This document shows, piece after piece, positions 1-9,977 of a DNA stretch of 64,000 nucleotides. This DNA is from Ectothiorhodospira sp. BSL-9 (lineage in GTDB: Bacteria; Pseudomonadota; Gammaproteobacteria; Ectothiorhodospirales; Ectothiorhodospiraceae). A program made the translations under genes and the position numbers. The notes beneath the pieces are model-generated. The model did no database searches and was not told the DNA's origin. It saw only the letters and a list, made by a program, of their open reading frames with translations. The DNA lies in contig NZ_CP011994.1 in the NCBI RefSeq assembly GCF_001632845.1, positions 434,001 through 498,000 of the forward strand, written 5' to 3'. Numbering within the stretch: the first letter of the stretch is position 1; every line of letters starts with the position of its first letter.

Positions 1-1
1 A

Positions 2-367
2 TACGGTGACGAGGCCATGAAACCTCTGGTGCTGCGCGATATTGCCGAACAACTGGAGATGCATGAGTCCACCATCTCCCGGGTGACCACCCAGAAATTC
101 ATGCATACCCCCCGGGGTATCTACGAATTCAAGTATTTCTTCTCCAGCCATGTGGGCACGGCCGACGGCGGTGAGTGTTCAGCCACCGCGATCCGCGCCA
201 TGATCCGCAAGCTGGTTGCCGAAGAGCCCCAGGGCAAGCCCATGAGTGACAGCAAGATCGCCCAGGTCCTGGTGGATCGGGGTATTCATGTGGCACGACG
301 CACCGTGGCCAAGTACCGTGAGGCCATGGCCATTCCGCCATCCAACGAACGCAAGCGGCTCGTCTGA
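2..367 (+). CDS. rpoN: RNA polymerase sigma-54 factor, C-terminal part (cut by window edge)
   Basis: This is the C-terminal 121 residues of sigma-54, the alternative sigma factor that reads -24/-12 promoters with the help of AAA+ activators. The reading frame is open from base 2, so the start lies outside the window. The helix-turn-helix region (HESTISRVT) is followed by the invariant RpoN box [10 protein letters not shown] near the end, which recognises the -24 GG element. The hpf-ptsN-hprK-rapZ genes downstream are the classic rpoN neighbours in proteobacteria, and 62 bases separate it from hpf. A sigma-54 activator and a candidate sigma-54 promoter occur at 55-62 kb of this same window, so this factor is probably the one serving them. 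Confidence 0.97.
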   Translation, partial: YGDEAMKPLVLRDIAEQLEMHESTISRVTTQKFMHTPRGIYEFKYFFSSHVGTADGGECSATAIRAMIRKLVAEEPQGKPMSDSKIAQVLVDRGIHVARRTVAKYREAMAIPPSNERKRLV

Positions 368-429
368 AGCAAACCCACGCAGCCGTCCTGCTCATTACCC
401 ATCCCTACCTATTTCCAAGGAGTCATCTC

Positions 430-753
430 ATGCAGATCAACCTCACCGGTCATCACGTCGACCTGACCGACGCCCTGCGCAACTACGTCAACGAGAAGTT
501 CGAGCGCCTGGAGCGGCATTTTGACAACGTCATCGACGTGCACGTGATCCTGACCGTGGAGAAGCTGCAGCAAAAGGCCGAGAGCAACCTGTTGCTCAGC
601 GGTAACAGCATCCATGCCGAGGCCAGCCACACGGACATGTACGCCGCCATCGACGCCCTGGTGGACAAACTGGATCGCCAGGTGGTGAAGCACAAGGAGA
701 AGCTCAAGGACCACCACCGGGCTGAAGGCTCCCACCGCAACCACATCGAGTGA
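430..753 (+). CDS. hpf: Ribosome hibernation promoting factor
   Basis: This 107-residue protein is the short-form hibernation factor (HPF/YfiA family), which binds the 30S decoding centre and favours inactive ribosomes in stationary phase. The sequence opens with the typical beta strand MQINLTGHHVDLT, followed by the helix with NYVNEKFERLERHFD, and ends in a charged tail. It lacks the C-terminal extension of long HPF. The start is set by AAGGAG at 416-421, eight bases before the ATG. It sits between rpoN and ptsN as in Escherichia coli and many pseudomonads, so it is probably co-transcribed with both. Confidence 0.95.
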   Translation: MQINLTGHHVDLTDALRNYVNEKFERLERHFDNVIDVHVILTVEKLQQKAESNLLLSGNSIHAEASHTDMYAAIDALVDKLDRQVVKHKEKLKDHHRAEGSHRNHIE

Positions 754-760
754 ACGCTTC

Positions 761-1228
761 ATGAACATCGGTGATCTTCTCGCCCCTGAGCGGGTGCACT
801 GCCAGACGGACGTGAGCAGTAAGAAACGTGCGCTGGAGATGCTGGGCGAGATGCTCTCCAATCATCTGCCCAAGCTCACCCAGGGCGAGATCTTCGACAG
901 CCTGCTGGCCCGGGAGCGCCTGGGCAGCACGGGCCTGGGGCATGGCGTGGCCATCCCCCATGGTCGTCTGGCCGGCGCCAGCGAGGCCTGTGCCGCGCTG
1001 CTCAAGCTGGAAAAGGGCGTCGACTACGATGCCCCAGACAGTGAGCCGGTGGACATCCTGTTCGCGCTGGTGGTGCCGGCAGACTGCACAGACGAGCATC
1101 TTCAGATCCTCGCGTTGCTGGCCAGGATGTTCTCCGATCCGGAGACGCTGGCCCGGCTGCGCAGCACCTCCGGCCCTTCGGACCTGCTGACTCTGGTGCA
1201 GGAATGGGACACCGAAGACACCGGATGA
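761..1228 (+). CDS. ptsN: Nitrogen-PTS EIIA protein (PtsN)
   Basis: This 155-residue EIIA-Ntr protein is the terminal phosphoacceptor of the regulatory nitrogen PTS. It carries no sugar but controls potassium transport, stress and nitrogen genes according to its phosphorylation state. The active-site histidine is visible as His67 in GVAIPHGRL, within the PTS_EIIA type-2 fold that fills the protein. It starts seven bases after the hpf stop, so coupling is likely. The partner phosphocarrier HPr is encoded 2.2 kb downstream in the same operon; the EI enzyme (PtsI or PtsP) that should feed phosphate is not in the window. Confidence 0.96.
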   Translation: MNIGDLLAPERVHCQTDVSSKKRALEMLGEMLSNHLPKLTQGEIFDSLLARERLGSTGLGHGVAIPHGRLAGASEACAALLKLEKGVDYDAPDSEPVDILFALVVPADCTDEHLQILALLARMFSDPETLARLRSTSGPSDLLTLVQEWDTEDTG

Positions 1229-1232
1229 CCCC

Positions 1233-2180
1233 ATGACCGACTCGCTCACCGTCAGCAACATCATGGAGGTCATGGAGGAGCGCCTGGGCCTCGTCTGGGT
1301 GGCGGGCACCCAGGGGTGTGGCCGGAGCATATCGCACCGTTCCACCCCCCATGGGAGCCCGTCCCTGGTGGGTCACCTGAACATCATCCACCCCAATCAG
1401 ATCCAGGTACTGGGGAGCGACGAGATGCGCTACCTGTGGTCGCTGCGCAAGAACTCCCAGCGAGACATTCTGGAGCAATTGTGCAGCGGCGCCTCCTCCA
1501 TGCTGATCGTCACCGATAACCTGGAGCCCCTCCCCGAGCTGCGCACCCTGTCGGAACGCCAGTCGGTACCGCTGCTGCGCACCGCCCTGCCCAGCCATGA
1601 ACTGATCAATATCCTGCGTTACTTCTTCAGCAACAAGCTGGCGGAAACCACCACCCTGCACGGGGTGTTCATGGAAGTGCTGGGAATCGGGGTGCTGGTG
1701 ACCGGCGAGAGCGCCGTGGGCAAGAGCGAACTGGCCCTGGAACTCATCAGCCGGGGCCACCGTCTGGTGGCGGACGATGCCCCGGAATTCGCCCGAATCG
1801 CCCCGGACATCCTGCGCGGTACCTGCCCGCCGGTGCTGGAGAACTTTCTTGAGGTCAGGGGTTTGGGCGTACTCAATGTGAAGGCCATGTACGGCGACAG
1901 CGCCATCAAGAACAGCAAGTACCTGCGCCTGATCATCGACCTCAAGGATCAGGCCAAGGTGCAGGCCGAGGATATCGACCGCCTGCACGGGGTGCGCTTC
2001 ACCCGGGTGGTGCTGGGGCTGGAAATCCCGGTCATCACCCTACCGGTAGCCCCGGGACGCAACCTGGCCGTCATGGTGGAAGGCGCCATTCGCAATCACC
2101 TGCTGCGCCTGCGCGGTTATTATGCCGGCGACGACCTGGCTGCCCGACAGCGCAAGCAGATGCAGAGCGAAAGCCCATGA
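1233..2180 (+). CDS. hprK: HPr kinase/phosphorylase
   Basis: This 315-residue bifunctional enzyme phosphorylates HPr on Ser46 with ATP and removes that phosphate again by phosphorolysis. The N-terminal half is the variable HprK_N domain. The C-terminal half holds the Walker A loop GESAVGKS (residues 158-165), the preceding catalytic-region His143, the GHRLVADD stretch and the signature EVRGLGVLNV. It starts four bases after the ptsN stop and overlaps rapZ by four bases. In Gram-negative bacteria HprK is thought to tune the regulatory PTS rather than classical carbon repression. Its substrate serine is present in the HPr encoded at 3455-3724, so the pair looks functional. Confidence 0.96.
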   Translation: MTDSLTVSNIMEVMEERLGLVWVAGTQGCGRSISHRSTPHGSPSLVGHLNIIHPNQIQVLGSDEMRYLWSLRKNSQRDILEQLCSGASSMLIVTDNLEPLPELRTLSERQSVPLLRTALPSHELINILRYFFSNKLAETTTLHGVFMEVLGIGVLVTGESAVGKSELALELISRGHRLVADDAPEFARIAPDILRGTCPPVLENFLEVRGLGVLNVKAMYGDSAIKNSKYLRLIIDLKDQAKVQAEDIDRLHGVRFTRVVLGLEIPVITLPVAPGRNLAVMVEGAIRNHLLRLRGYYAGDDLAARQRKQMQSESP

Positions 2181-3037
2181 AACTCATCATCGTCAGTGGC
2201 CTGTCCGGCTCCGGCAAGACCGTGGCCCTGCATGCCCTGGAGGATGCAGGCTATTACTGCATCGACAACCTGCACCTGGGCCTGCTCACGGCAGTGGTCG
2301 CCCAGCTGCGCAGCCCACGCCTCACCCTGTACGACGAGGCGGCCGTGGGCATCGACGCCCGCAGTGGCATCGAGGAACTGGATCGTTTCGACACCATCGT
2401 CGAGGAGATCCGCGCCATGGGGGTGGACCTGCAGGTCATCTTCCTCCAGGCAGAGGAAGAAACCCTGCTGCGGCGCTTCAGCGAAACCCGTCGACGACAT
2501 CCCCTCACCCGCGACGGCGTGCCCCTGTGGGAGGCCATCCATCTGGAGCGCAAACTGCTCTCCAATATTGCCAACCATGCCGACCTGGCCATCGACACCA
2601 CCCGCACCAACGTGCATCAGTTGAGCCAGACGATCCGTGAGCGGGTGGAGCAGGCCGCTGACCGGGGCATCTCCCTGCTGATCCAGTCCTTCGGCTTCAA
2701 GCATGGTGCGCCAGTGGACTCGGATTTTGTCTTCGATGTACGCTGTCTCCCCAACCCTCACTGGGAACCGCTGCTGCGCGGCCTCACCGGCCGTGACGAG
2801 GAAGTGGCCCAATTCCTGGACAATCACCCCATGGTGGAGGAGATGTTTGCCTCGTTACGCGACTTCCTGACCACCTGGATCCCGCGCTTCGAGGGTGAAA
2901 ACCGCTCATACCTGACCGTATCCATTGGTTGCACTGGCGGGCAGCATCGCTCAGTCTATCTGGCGGAGAGACTGGCGGAACATTTCCGCGGCCTCAGGGG
3001 CGAGGCGGTGAGCACCCGTCACCGTGAACTTTCCTGA
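2177..3037 (+). CDS. rapZ: RNase adapter protein RapZ
   Basis: This 286-residue RapZ/YvcJ protein in E. coli presents the small RNA GlmZ to RNase E and so controls glucosamine-6-phosphate synthase and cell-envelope precursor supply. The N-terminal P-loop GLSGSGKT is at residues 7-14 and the conserved C-terminal motif GCTGGQHRSV lies near residue 255. The start overlaps the hprK stop by four bases (ATGA), a sign of translational coupling. Length and order match the family norm. Whether a GlmZ-like RNA exists in this organism cannot be judged from the window. Confidence 0.96.
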   Translation: MKLIIVSGLSGSGKTVALHALEDAGYYCIDNLHLGLLTAVVAQLRSPRLTLYDEAAVGIDARSGIEELDRFDTIVEEIRAMGVDLQVIFLQAEEETLLRRFSETRRRHPLTRDGVPLWEAIHLERKLLSNIANHADLAIDTTRTNVHQLSQTIRERVEQAADRGISLLIQSFGFKHGAPVDSDFVFDVRCLPNPHWEPLLRGLTGRDEEVAQFLDNHPMVEEMFASLRDFLTTWIPRFEGENRSYLTVSIGCTGGQHRSVYLAERLAEHFRGLRGEAVSTRHRELS

Positions 3038-3058
3038 TCCTTGAACCGGGATGCCAGC

Positions 3059-3454
3059 ATGTCCGTCGGACTCATGATCATTACACACAATCACATCGGG
3101 GAAGACCTGCTCAGCACGGCGCGTTCCATGATGGGCACCATCCCGCTGGAAACGTACTGCCTGGCGGTCTCCCAGTCCGGTGACCCGGACATCCTCCTGG
3201 GCAAGGCCATCGACGCCTATCATCGACTGCACCAGGGGGACGGCGTGCTGGTGCTCACCGACATGTACGGTTCCACCCCCAGCAATATCGCCAACCGTCT
3301 CACCCAGCAGCCCAAGGTCCAGGTCATTGCCGGGCTGAACCTGCCCATGCTGGTGCGCGTGCTCAACTACCCCACCCTGCGCCTGCATGAACTGGTCAAC
3401 AAGGCCATCAGTGGTGGCCATGATGGCATCCTTCTTTGCGAGACCCACAGTTAA
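3059..3454 (+). CDS. Mannose-family PTS EIIA domain protein
   Basis: This 131-residue single-domain EIIA of the mannose/fructose class would be phosphorylated on a histidine by HPr. The N-terminus reads MSVGLMIITHNHIGEDLL, with His10 at the expected active-site position, followed by the family-typical TDMYGSTPSN stretch. I chose the ATG at 3059 rather than the in-frame TTG at 3041 because the core fold begins there. No EIIB, EIIC or EIID genes are nearby, so like PtsN it is probably regulatory. This orphan IIA between rapZ and ptsH is a known arrangement in beta- and some gammaproteobacteria. It abuts ptsH without a gap. Confidence 0.93.
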   Translation: MSVGLMIITHNHIGEDLLSTARSMMGTIPLETYCLAVSQSGDPDILLGKAIDAYHRLHQGDGVLVLTDMYGSTPSNIANRLTQQPKVQVIAGLNLPMLVRVLNYPTLRLHELVNKAISGGHDGILLCETHS

Positions 3455-3724
3455 ATGCCCACGCGGGAAGTCGAGATCATCAACAAGCTGGGCATGCATG
3501 CGCGGGCAGCGGCCAAGTTCGTCAACCTGGCCAGCAGTTACTCGGCTGACCTGGAGGTGGAAAAGGGCAACCGCCGCGTGAACGGCAAGAGCATCATGGG
3601 CATCATGATGCTGGCTGCCAGCCGCGGCACCACGGTGCGCCTGATCGCCGAGGGGGAGGATGCCAAACAGGCCCTGGATGCCCTGGAGGGCTTGATCGGG
3701 GATCGATTCGGAGAGCCGGAGTAG
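3455..3724 (+). CDS. ptsH: Phosphocarrier protein HPr (NPr-type)
   Basis: This 89-residue HPr passes phosphate from EI to EIIA proteins. His15, the carrier residue, is visible in KLGMHARAAAKF. Ser46, the HprK target, is in VNGKSIMGIMM, so both regulatory sites are intact and match the hprK gene of the same operon. The ATG directly follows the stop of the IIA gene. No ptsI follows, which is unusual because ptsI often completes this operon; instead a long palindrome begins at the base after the stop codon. Confidence 0.96.
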   Translation: MPTREVEIINKLGMHARAAAKFVNLASSYSADLEVEKGNRRVNGKSIMGIMMLAASRGTTVRLIAEGEDAKQALDALEGLIGDRFGEPE

Positions 3725-3777
3725 AAAAAAGGGGACAGACACCTTTTCCAAAGGAAAAGGTGTCTGTCCCCTTTTTT
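3725..3777. repeat. Perfect 25-bp-arm palindrome (REP-like element/bidirectional terminator)
   Basis: Left arm 3725-3749 and right arm 3753-3777 are perfect inverted repeats of 25 bases separated by AAA. The arms begin with A6 and end with T6, with GGGGACAGACACC in the centre of the left arm. It lies between the converging ends of ptsH and thiC. The hairpin with a T-run on either strand would serve as a rho-independent terminator in both directions. The GGGGACAGACACC core resembles a dispersed palindrome I recall from other proteobacterial genomes, so it may be a mobile REP-like unit used as a terminator. No second copy was found in this window. Confidence 0.85.
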
Positions 3778-3787
3778 CCGTACGCCC

Positions 3788-5686
<1,899 letters not shown>

Positions 5687-5728
5687 TCAAAGGGGCGGCG
5701 GTCACCACGGGGCGCGGTTGCGCGCCTC

Positions 5729-5809
5729 CGAAGCTTCCCTCCGCCGGTATGATCCGGTTCAGGTTCCAAGGGACTGTCTCAGCCCCCTTCGGGGGCACCC
5801 CTAGCTTCA
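5729..5809 (-). promoter_or_regulatory. TPP riboswitch (THI element) upstream of thiC
   Basis: Read on the minus strand, the segment contains the THI-box landmarks in order: closing stem GAAGCT, GGGGTGCCC, hairpin CCCCGAAGGGG, the CTGAGA pyrimidine-sensor motif, GGAACCTGAACCGGATCAT, and ACCGGCGGAGGGAAGCTTC (the last bases pairing with the first). This matches the consensus of the thiamine-pyrophosphate aptamer. Its 3' side lies about 50 bases from the thiC start, so translational sequestration is the likelier mode; I see no strong terminator after it. Confidence 0.95.
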
Positions 5810-5868
5810 AGCGCTCACGCTAGCCCAGATGCCAGGGCTTGGCAAGCCCGAAGGCCTCCCCGTGCGCC

Positions 5869-7359
5869 TCAGGTGATGGCCGCCTCCAGACGCTCGCACA
5901 CCGTTTCCAGCACCGTCACCCGCGCAAAGCGCTTGTCGTTGGCCGACACCAGCGTCCAGGGCGCGTATTCGGTGCTGGTGCGTACCACCATCTCGTTCAC
6001 CGCGGCATTGTAGCCCTCCCGCTGCTGGCGATTGCGCCAGTCCTCGTCGGTGATCTTGTGTTGCTTGTAAGCGACCTTCTCACGTTCCCGGAAACGCTCC
6101 AGTTGCTCTTCTTCCGTGATGTGCAGCCAGAACTTCGCCAGCACGATGTCGTGCTCCACCAACTGCTCCTCGAAGTCGTTGATCTCGTGGTAGGCCCGGC
6201 GCCAGCGGTCCTCGGCGGCAAAGCCCTCCACCCGCTCCACGAGCACACGCCCGTACCAGGAACGGTCGAACACCGTCATGCGCCCCCGGGGTGGCACGTA
6301 GCGCCAGAAGCGCCACAGATAATGATGGGCACGCTCTTCGTCGGTGGGTGCCGCCACGGCCACCACCCGGTACAGACGGGCGTCGATGCCAGAGGTGAGG
6401 CGACGGATGGCTCCGCCCTTGCCAGCGGCATCCCAACCCTCGAAGACGAGCACCATGGCTACGCCCTTGTCCTTGGCCCGCCAGGTCAGGTCGCGCAGCC
6501 GCGCCTGGGCACGGGCCAGGCGTTTCCTGTAGTCCGCCTTTTCCAGGGTCTGAGCCATGTCCAGATGGTCCAGCACCGTCACCCGGGCGGAAGGCTCAGG
6601 AGGCAGGCTGGGCGCGTGGGAGAGTGAGACGCCCTCATGGGGCGGCCCACCGGCCTGCAGGCGCTCGTTGATGGCATCGAGCAGGGTGCGGCCCACGGTC
6701 AGATCCCGGTATCGGGGGTCGGTGGCCTCGATCAGATACCAGGGGGCGAGCCCGCTGTCGGTCTCGCGGATCACCCGCTCCCCGGTCTCCACCAGGCGCT
6801 GATAGCGGATGGTCTGATCCTTGCCCTTGGGCAGCCGGTACCAACGGCTGGCGGGGTCCTTGAGGCGCTGCTTGAGCCGGGACTTTTGTTCCGAACGGGT
6901 CAGATGGAACCAGAACTTGATGATCAGGGCCCCGTCCACCACCAGCATGCTCTCGAAATCCCGGATGCGGGTGAGGGACTCATGCAGGCTGGCCTCGTCC
7001 CATTCATCCTGAATGCGCTGACGAATGGGCCGGGAATACCAGCCGCCAAAGAAGATACCGATACCGCCCCGGCGGGGCATGGACTGCCAGTAACGCCACA
7101 GGGGCGGACGCTGCAACTGATCGGAACTCTGCTCCCAGAAGGCATGGGTCTCCACGCCCCGGGTATCCAGCCAGGTGTTGAGACAGTTCACCACCTCGCC
7201 ACGTCCGACACCGTCCACCCCCTCAACGATGACGATCACCGCCGCGTCGGTTTCCCGCAGACGCCGCTGCGCCTCCAGCAGATCGGCCCGCAGTCGTGGT
7301 ACTGCCTCCTTGTAGGTCTGCTTGGATACCTTTCTGCCCAACTCCGCTGCTTCGAACAT
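5869..7359 (-). CDS. pap: Polyphosphate:AMP phosphotransferase (two-domain PPK2 class II)
   Basis: This protein of about 496 residues has two tandem PPK2 domains, the arrangement of Pap, which phosphorylates AMP to ADP with polyphosphate. The C-terminal domain has an intact Walker A (EGWDAAGKGG) and the FDRSWYGRVLVERVEGF segment. In the N-terminal domain the loop is altered to EGVDGVGRGE, as expected for the inactive half of class II enzymes. I chose the ATG at 7359 (MFEAAELGRKV), the usual family start; an upstream GTG at 7374 would add five residues. It is transcribed away from the pcm-like gene and is not obviously in an operon. Confidence 0.93.
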   Translation of the reverse strand: MFEAAELGRKVSKQTYKEAVPRLRADLLEAQRRLRETDAAVIVIVEGVDGVGRGEVVNCLNTWLDTRGVETHAFWEQSSDQLQRPPLWRYWQSMPRRGGIGIFFGGWYSRPIRQRIQDEWDEASLHESLTRIRDFESMLVVDGALIIKFWFHLTRSEQKSRLKQRLKDPASRWYRLPKGKDQTIRYQRLVETGERVIRETDSGLAPWYLIEATDPRYRDLTVGRTLLDAINERLQAGGPPHEGVSLSHAPSLPPEPSARVTVLDHLDMAQTLEKADYRKRLARAQARLRDLTWRAKDKGVAMVLVFEGWDAAGKGGAIRRLTSGIDARLYRVVAVAAPTDEERAHHYLWRFWRYVPPRGRMTVFDRSWYGRVLVERVEGFAAEDRWRRAYHEINDFEEQLVEHDIVLAKFWLHITEEEQLERFREREKVAYKQHKITDEDWRNRQQREGYNAAVNEMVVRTSTEYAPWTLVSANDKRFARVTVLETVCERLEAAIT

Positions 7360-7514
7360 GCCTGACCCCGTCACCGTATGATGCCCGCACCCGATGGGCG
7401 CAGGTCTTGCCCCACCCTGCCCAAGACCTTAACCTTCCGATCACGACTCATCACCGGGTGGCGTTCCATCATGGCCGCCCGGCATAACAACCACAAGATG
7501 CAGAGACCACCACC

Positions 7515-8171
7515 ATGAACCTCGAACAAGCCCGATTCAATATGGTTGAACAGCAGGTCCGCCCCTGGGACGTGCTGGATCCGCGTGTACTGTCGGTGAT
7601 GGAACACACCCCTCGGGAGCGTTTTGTGCCCGACAGCCAGCGTATGATGGCCTACGCCGACCTGGAGGTCCCTCTGGGCCATGGCGAATCCATGATGCGC
7701 CCCACCGTGGAAGGACGCCTGCTGCAAGCACTGGATATCCAGCCCCGTGACGTCATCCTGGAGGTGGGCACGGGCTCCGGCTATCTCACCGCCTGCCTTG
7801 CCCAGTTGGGCAGCCATGTGGAGAGCGTGGACATTCACGAAGACTTCACCCGCACCGCTCAGAGCCCCCTGAAGGATCTGCAACTGCGCAACGTCAACCT
7901 GGTCACCGGCGATGCCGCCGAGGGATGGTCCGGTCGCCATGGCCAGTACGACGTGATCGCCGTGACGGCCTCCATGGCACGTTATCGGGAGGACTTCGAG
8001 CGTCAGTTGAATCTGGGGGGGCGTCTGTTCGTGGTGGTGGGCGAACCGCCGGCCATGCAGGCCATGCTGGTGATCCGCGTGGGTGAGAACGATTTTTCCC
8101 GGCATGGCCTCTTCGAAACCTGCCTGAAACCACTGGTGGGGTTCGAAGAGCCCCCCCGTTTCGTCTTCTGA
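7515..8171 (+). CDS. Protein-L-isoaspartate O-methyltransferase family protein
   Basis: This 218-residue SAM-dependent methyltransferase belongs to the PCMT family, whose founding member repairs isoaspartyl residues in damaged proteins. The SAM-binding motif I appears as EVGTGSGYLTACLAQLG, and the N-terminal MVEQQVRPWDVLD and the HTPRERFVP loop are typical. This divergent type next to rhodanese and tolC is distinct from the pcm linked to surE/nlpD, so its substrate may differ. It starts a plus-strand run with the rhodanese (nine-base gap) and tolC. A divergent promoter region of about 140 bases separates it from pap. Confidence 0.9.
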   Translation: MNLEQARFNMVEQQVRPWDVLDPRVLSVMEHTPRERFVPDSQRMMAYADLEVPLGHGESMMRPTVEGRLLQALDIQPRDVILEVGTGSGYLTACLAQLGSHVESVDIHEDFTRTAQSPLKDLQLRNVNLVTGDAAEGWSGRHGQYDVIAVTASMARYREDFERQLNLGGRLFVVVGEPPAMQAMLVIRVGENDFSRHGLFETCLKPLVGFEEPPRFVF

Positions 8172-8180
8172 ACCCGCCCC

Positions 8181-8501
8181 ATGCAGAGACTGACGGCAAA
8201 GCAGCTTCACGATCATCTGCGGTCGAGCGATGAGCCGCCGCAGCTCATTGACGTGCGCGAACCCTGGGAATACGAGATCGTGCACCTGGAAGGGGCCCAG
8301 CTATGCCCCCTGGGGCAACTGGACGAACTGGAGGAGACTCTGGACCCGGACGAAGAAGTGGTACTGATCTGTCATCATGGCATCCGGTCCCTGCAGGTGG
8401 CCCACTATCTTGAACACCAGGGCTTCACCCGGGTGATCAATCTGGAGGGCGGCATGGACGCCTGGGCCCGCCAGGTGGACCCGAAGCTGCCCACCTACTG
8501 A
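8181..8501 (+). CDS. Rhodanese-like domain protein
   Basis: This single rhodanese domain of 106 residues is probably cytoplasmic, since no signal peptide is seen. Family members transfer sulfane sulfur through an active-site cysteine. Here the loop is CHHGIRS, so the catalytic cysteine is present. The N-terminal LIDVREPWEYEIVHLEGA and the C-terminal INLEGGMDAWA are the standard rhodanese signatures. It lies between the PCMT-family gene and tolC, a conserved order in related genomes, but the functional link is unknown. Confidence 0.92.
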   Translation: MQRLTAKQLHDHLRSSDEPPQLIDVREPWEYEIVHLEGAQLCPLGQLDELEETLDPDEEVVLICHHGIRSLQVAHYLEHQGFTRVINLEGGMDAWARQVDPKLPTY

Positions 8502-8599
8502 GAAGTCCGCAAGGTTCCCAATCCGGCCTCCATGAAGATACGATATCAGATGATGCTGATGTTCCCTGTTACCCCCACCCCTTGCGGCTGGAGATGCCC

Positions 8600-9958
8600 A
8601 TGATCCGCTTTCGCAAACCGCTGCTGGCCAGCCTGTTTGTTTCACTGACCACGGCGGCGGCACCCTTGTATGCTGCCGATTTGCTGGAGGTTTACCGCAC
8701 CGCCCAGGACCGGGATGCGGAGTTGCGCGCCGCCGAGGCCGAGTTCCGCGCCGCCCTGCAGGCCCGCCCCCAGGCACGCTCCGCGCTGCTGCCGCAGATC
8801 GAGGGCACCCTGGGCTATGCCTACACGGACACCGATGTGGATGGAGATGGGCGGGGCTCCTTCGACTTTCAGACCCGCAGCTTCGAGTTGTCCCTGAACC
8901 AGACCATCTACGATCACGCCAACTATGTGGCCCTGCGCCAGGCGGATCTGGGCATCGCCCAGGCCACTGCGGTGCGCGATGCCGCTCGTCAACAACTCAT
9001 CCTGCGGGTGGCCGAGGCCTATTTCGGTGTGCTCTCGGCCAAGGACAACCTCTCCTTCGCCGAGGCGGAAAAGGAGGCCATCGGCCGACAGCTGGAGCAG
9101 GCAGACCGCCGCTTTGAGGTGGGCCTGATCGCCATCACGGACGTGAAGGAGGCCCAGGCCCAGTTCGACCTGTCGGTGGCTGAGGAGATTGCCGCTCAAA
9201 ATCGGCTGGATCAGGCCCGGGAGGACCTGGCGGTGATCACCGGTGAGTTCTACGAGAGCATGTCGGAACTGTCCGACCGCATGCCCCTGGTGCTCCCCGA
9301 GCCCGCAGACAAGAACCTGTGGGTGGAGACGGCCCGGGAGGCCAATCTGAACCTGGTGGCGCAAAGGCTGAGCACCGAAGTGGCGGCCCAGGACATCAAG
9401 CGGCAGCGCTCGGGCCACTACCCGACCCTGGGGCTGTCGGCCAGTTATACGGACCAGGAGTTCCATGATCTGCCGAGCTTCGGCAGCGGGGCGCCAGGGG
9501 ATCCCGGGCCCGGCCAGCAATTCCTGGATCGCCGCGATGCCCAGATCGGCGTGCAGTTGCGGGTACCCATCTACACCGGTGGCCGGGTGAGTTCCCTGAC
9601 CCGGGAGGCCCGTGAGAACTTTGATGCGTCCCGCGAGCAGCAGGAACTGACAGAACGCCAGACAGTGCAACAGACCCGCAGTGCCTTCCTGTCGGTGAAT
9701 GCCGGCATCTCCCGCGTGCGGGCGCTGGAACAGGCCCTGGAGTCCACCCGGGCCTCCTTTGAGGCTGCCGAAGCCGGCTTCGAGGTGGGTACCCGTACGG
9801 CCGTGGATGTGTTGCTGGAATTGCGCCAGGTCTTCCGGGCAGAGCGGGACTTCTCCGAGGCCCGATACGATTACCTGCTCAACACCCTGCGCCTGAAGCA
9901 GGCCGCCGGCACCCTCACCCAGGATGACCTGATGAGCGTGAACACCTGGCTGGATTAA
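8600..9958 (+). CDS. tolC: TolC family outer-membrane efflux/type I secretion channel
   Basis: The protein is about 452 residues with a Sec signal peptide (FRKPLLASLFVSLTTAAAPLYA) followed by two outer-membrane-efflux repeats, which trimerise into the TolC channel-tunnel. Typical features are the N-terminal LLEVYRTAQDRDAELRAAEAE, the glycine-rich strand region and the VGTRTAVDVLLE segment of the second repeat. I chose the ATG at 8600 because GGAG at 8590-8593 lies six bases upstream; an in-frame ATG at 8594 has no proper spacing. It would serve tripartite pumps and type I exporters encoded elsewhere, since no inner-membrane partner is adjacent. Confidence 0.93.
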   Translation: MIRFRKPLLASLFVSLTTAAAPLYAADLLEVYRTAQDRDAELRAAEAEFRAALQARPQARSALLPQIEGTLGYAYTDTDVDGDGRGSFDFQTRSFELSLNQTIYDHANYVALRQADLGIAQATAVRDAARQQLILRVAEAYFGVLSAKDNLSFAEAEKEAIGRQLEQADRRFEVGLIAITDVKEAQAQFDLSVAEEIAAQNRLDQAREDLAVITGEFYESMSELSDRMPLVLPEPADKNLWVETAREANLNLVAQRLSTEVAAQDIKRQRSGHYPTLGLSASYTDQEFHDLPSFGSGAPGDPGPGQQFLDRRDAQIGVQLRVPIYTGGRVSSLTREARENFDASREQQELTERQTVQQTRSAFLSVNAGISRVRALEQALESTRASFEAAEAGFEVGTRTAVDVLLELRQVFRAERDFSEARYDYLLNTLRLKQAAGTLTQDDLMSVNTWLD

Positions 9959-9977
9959 GCTGACTGGATTGAGACTG

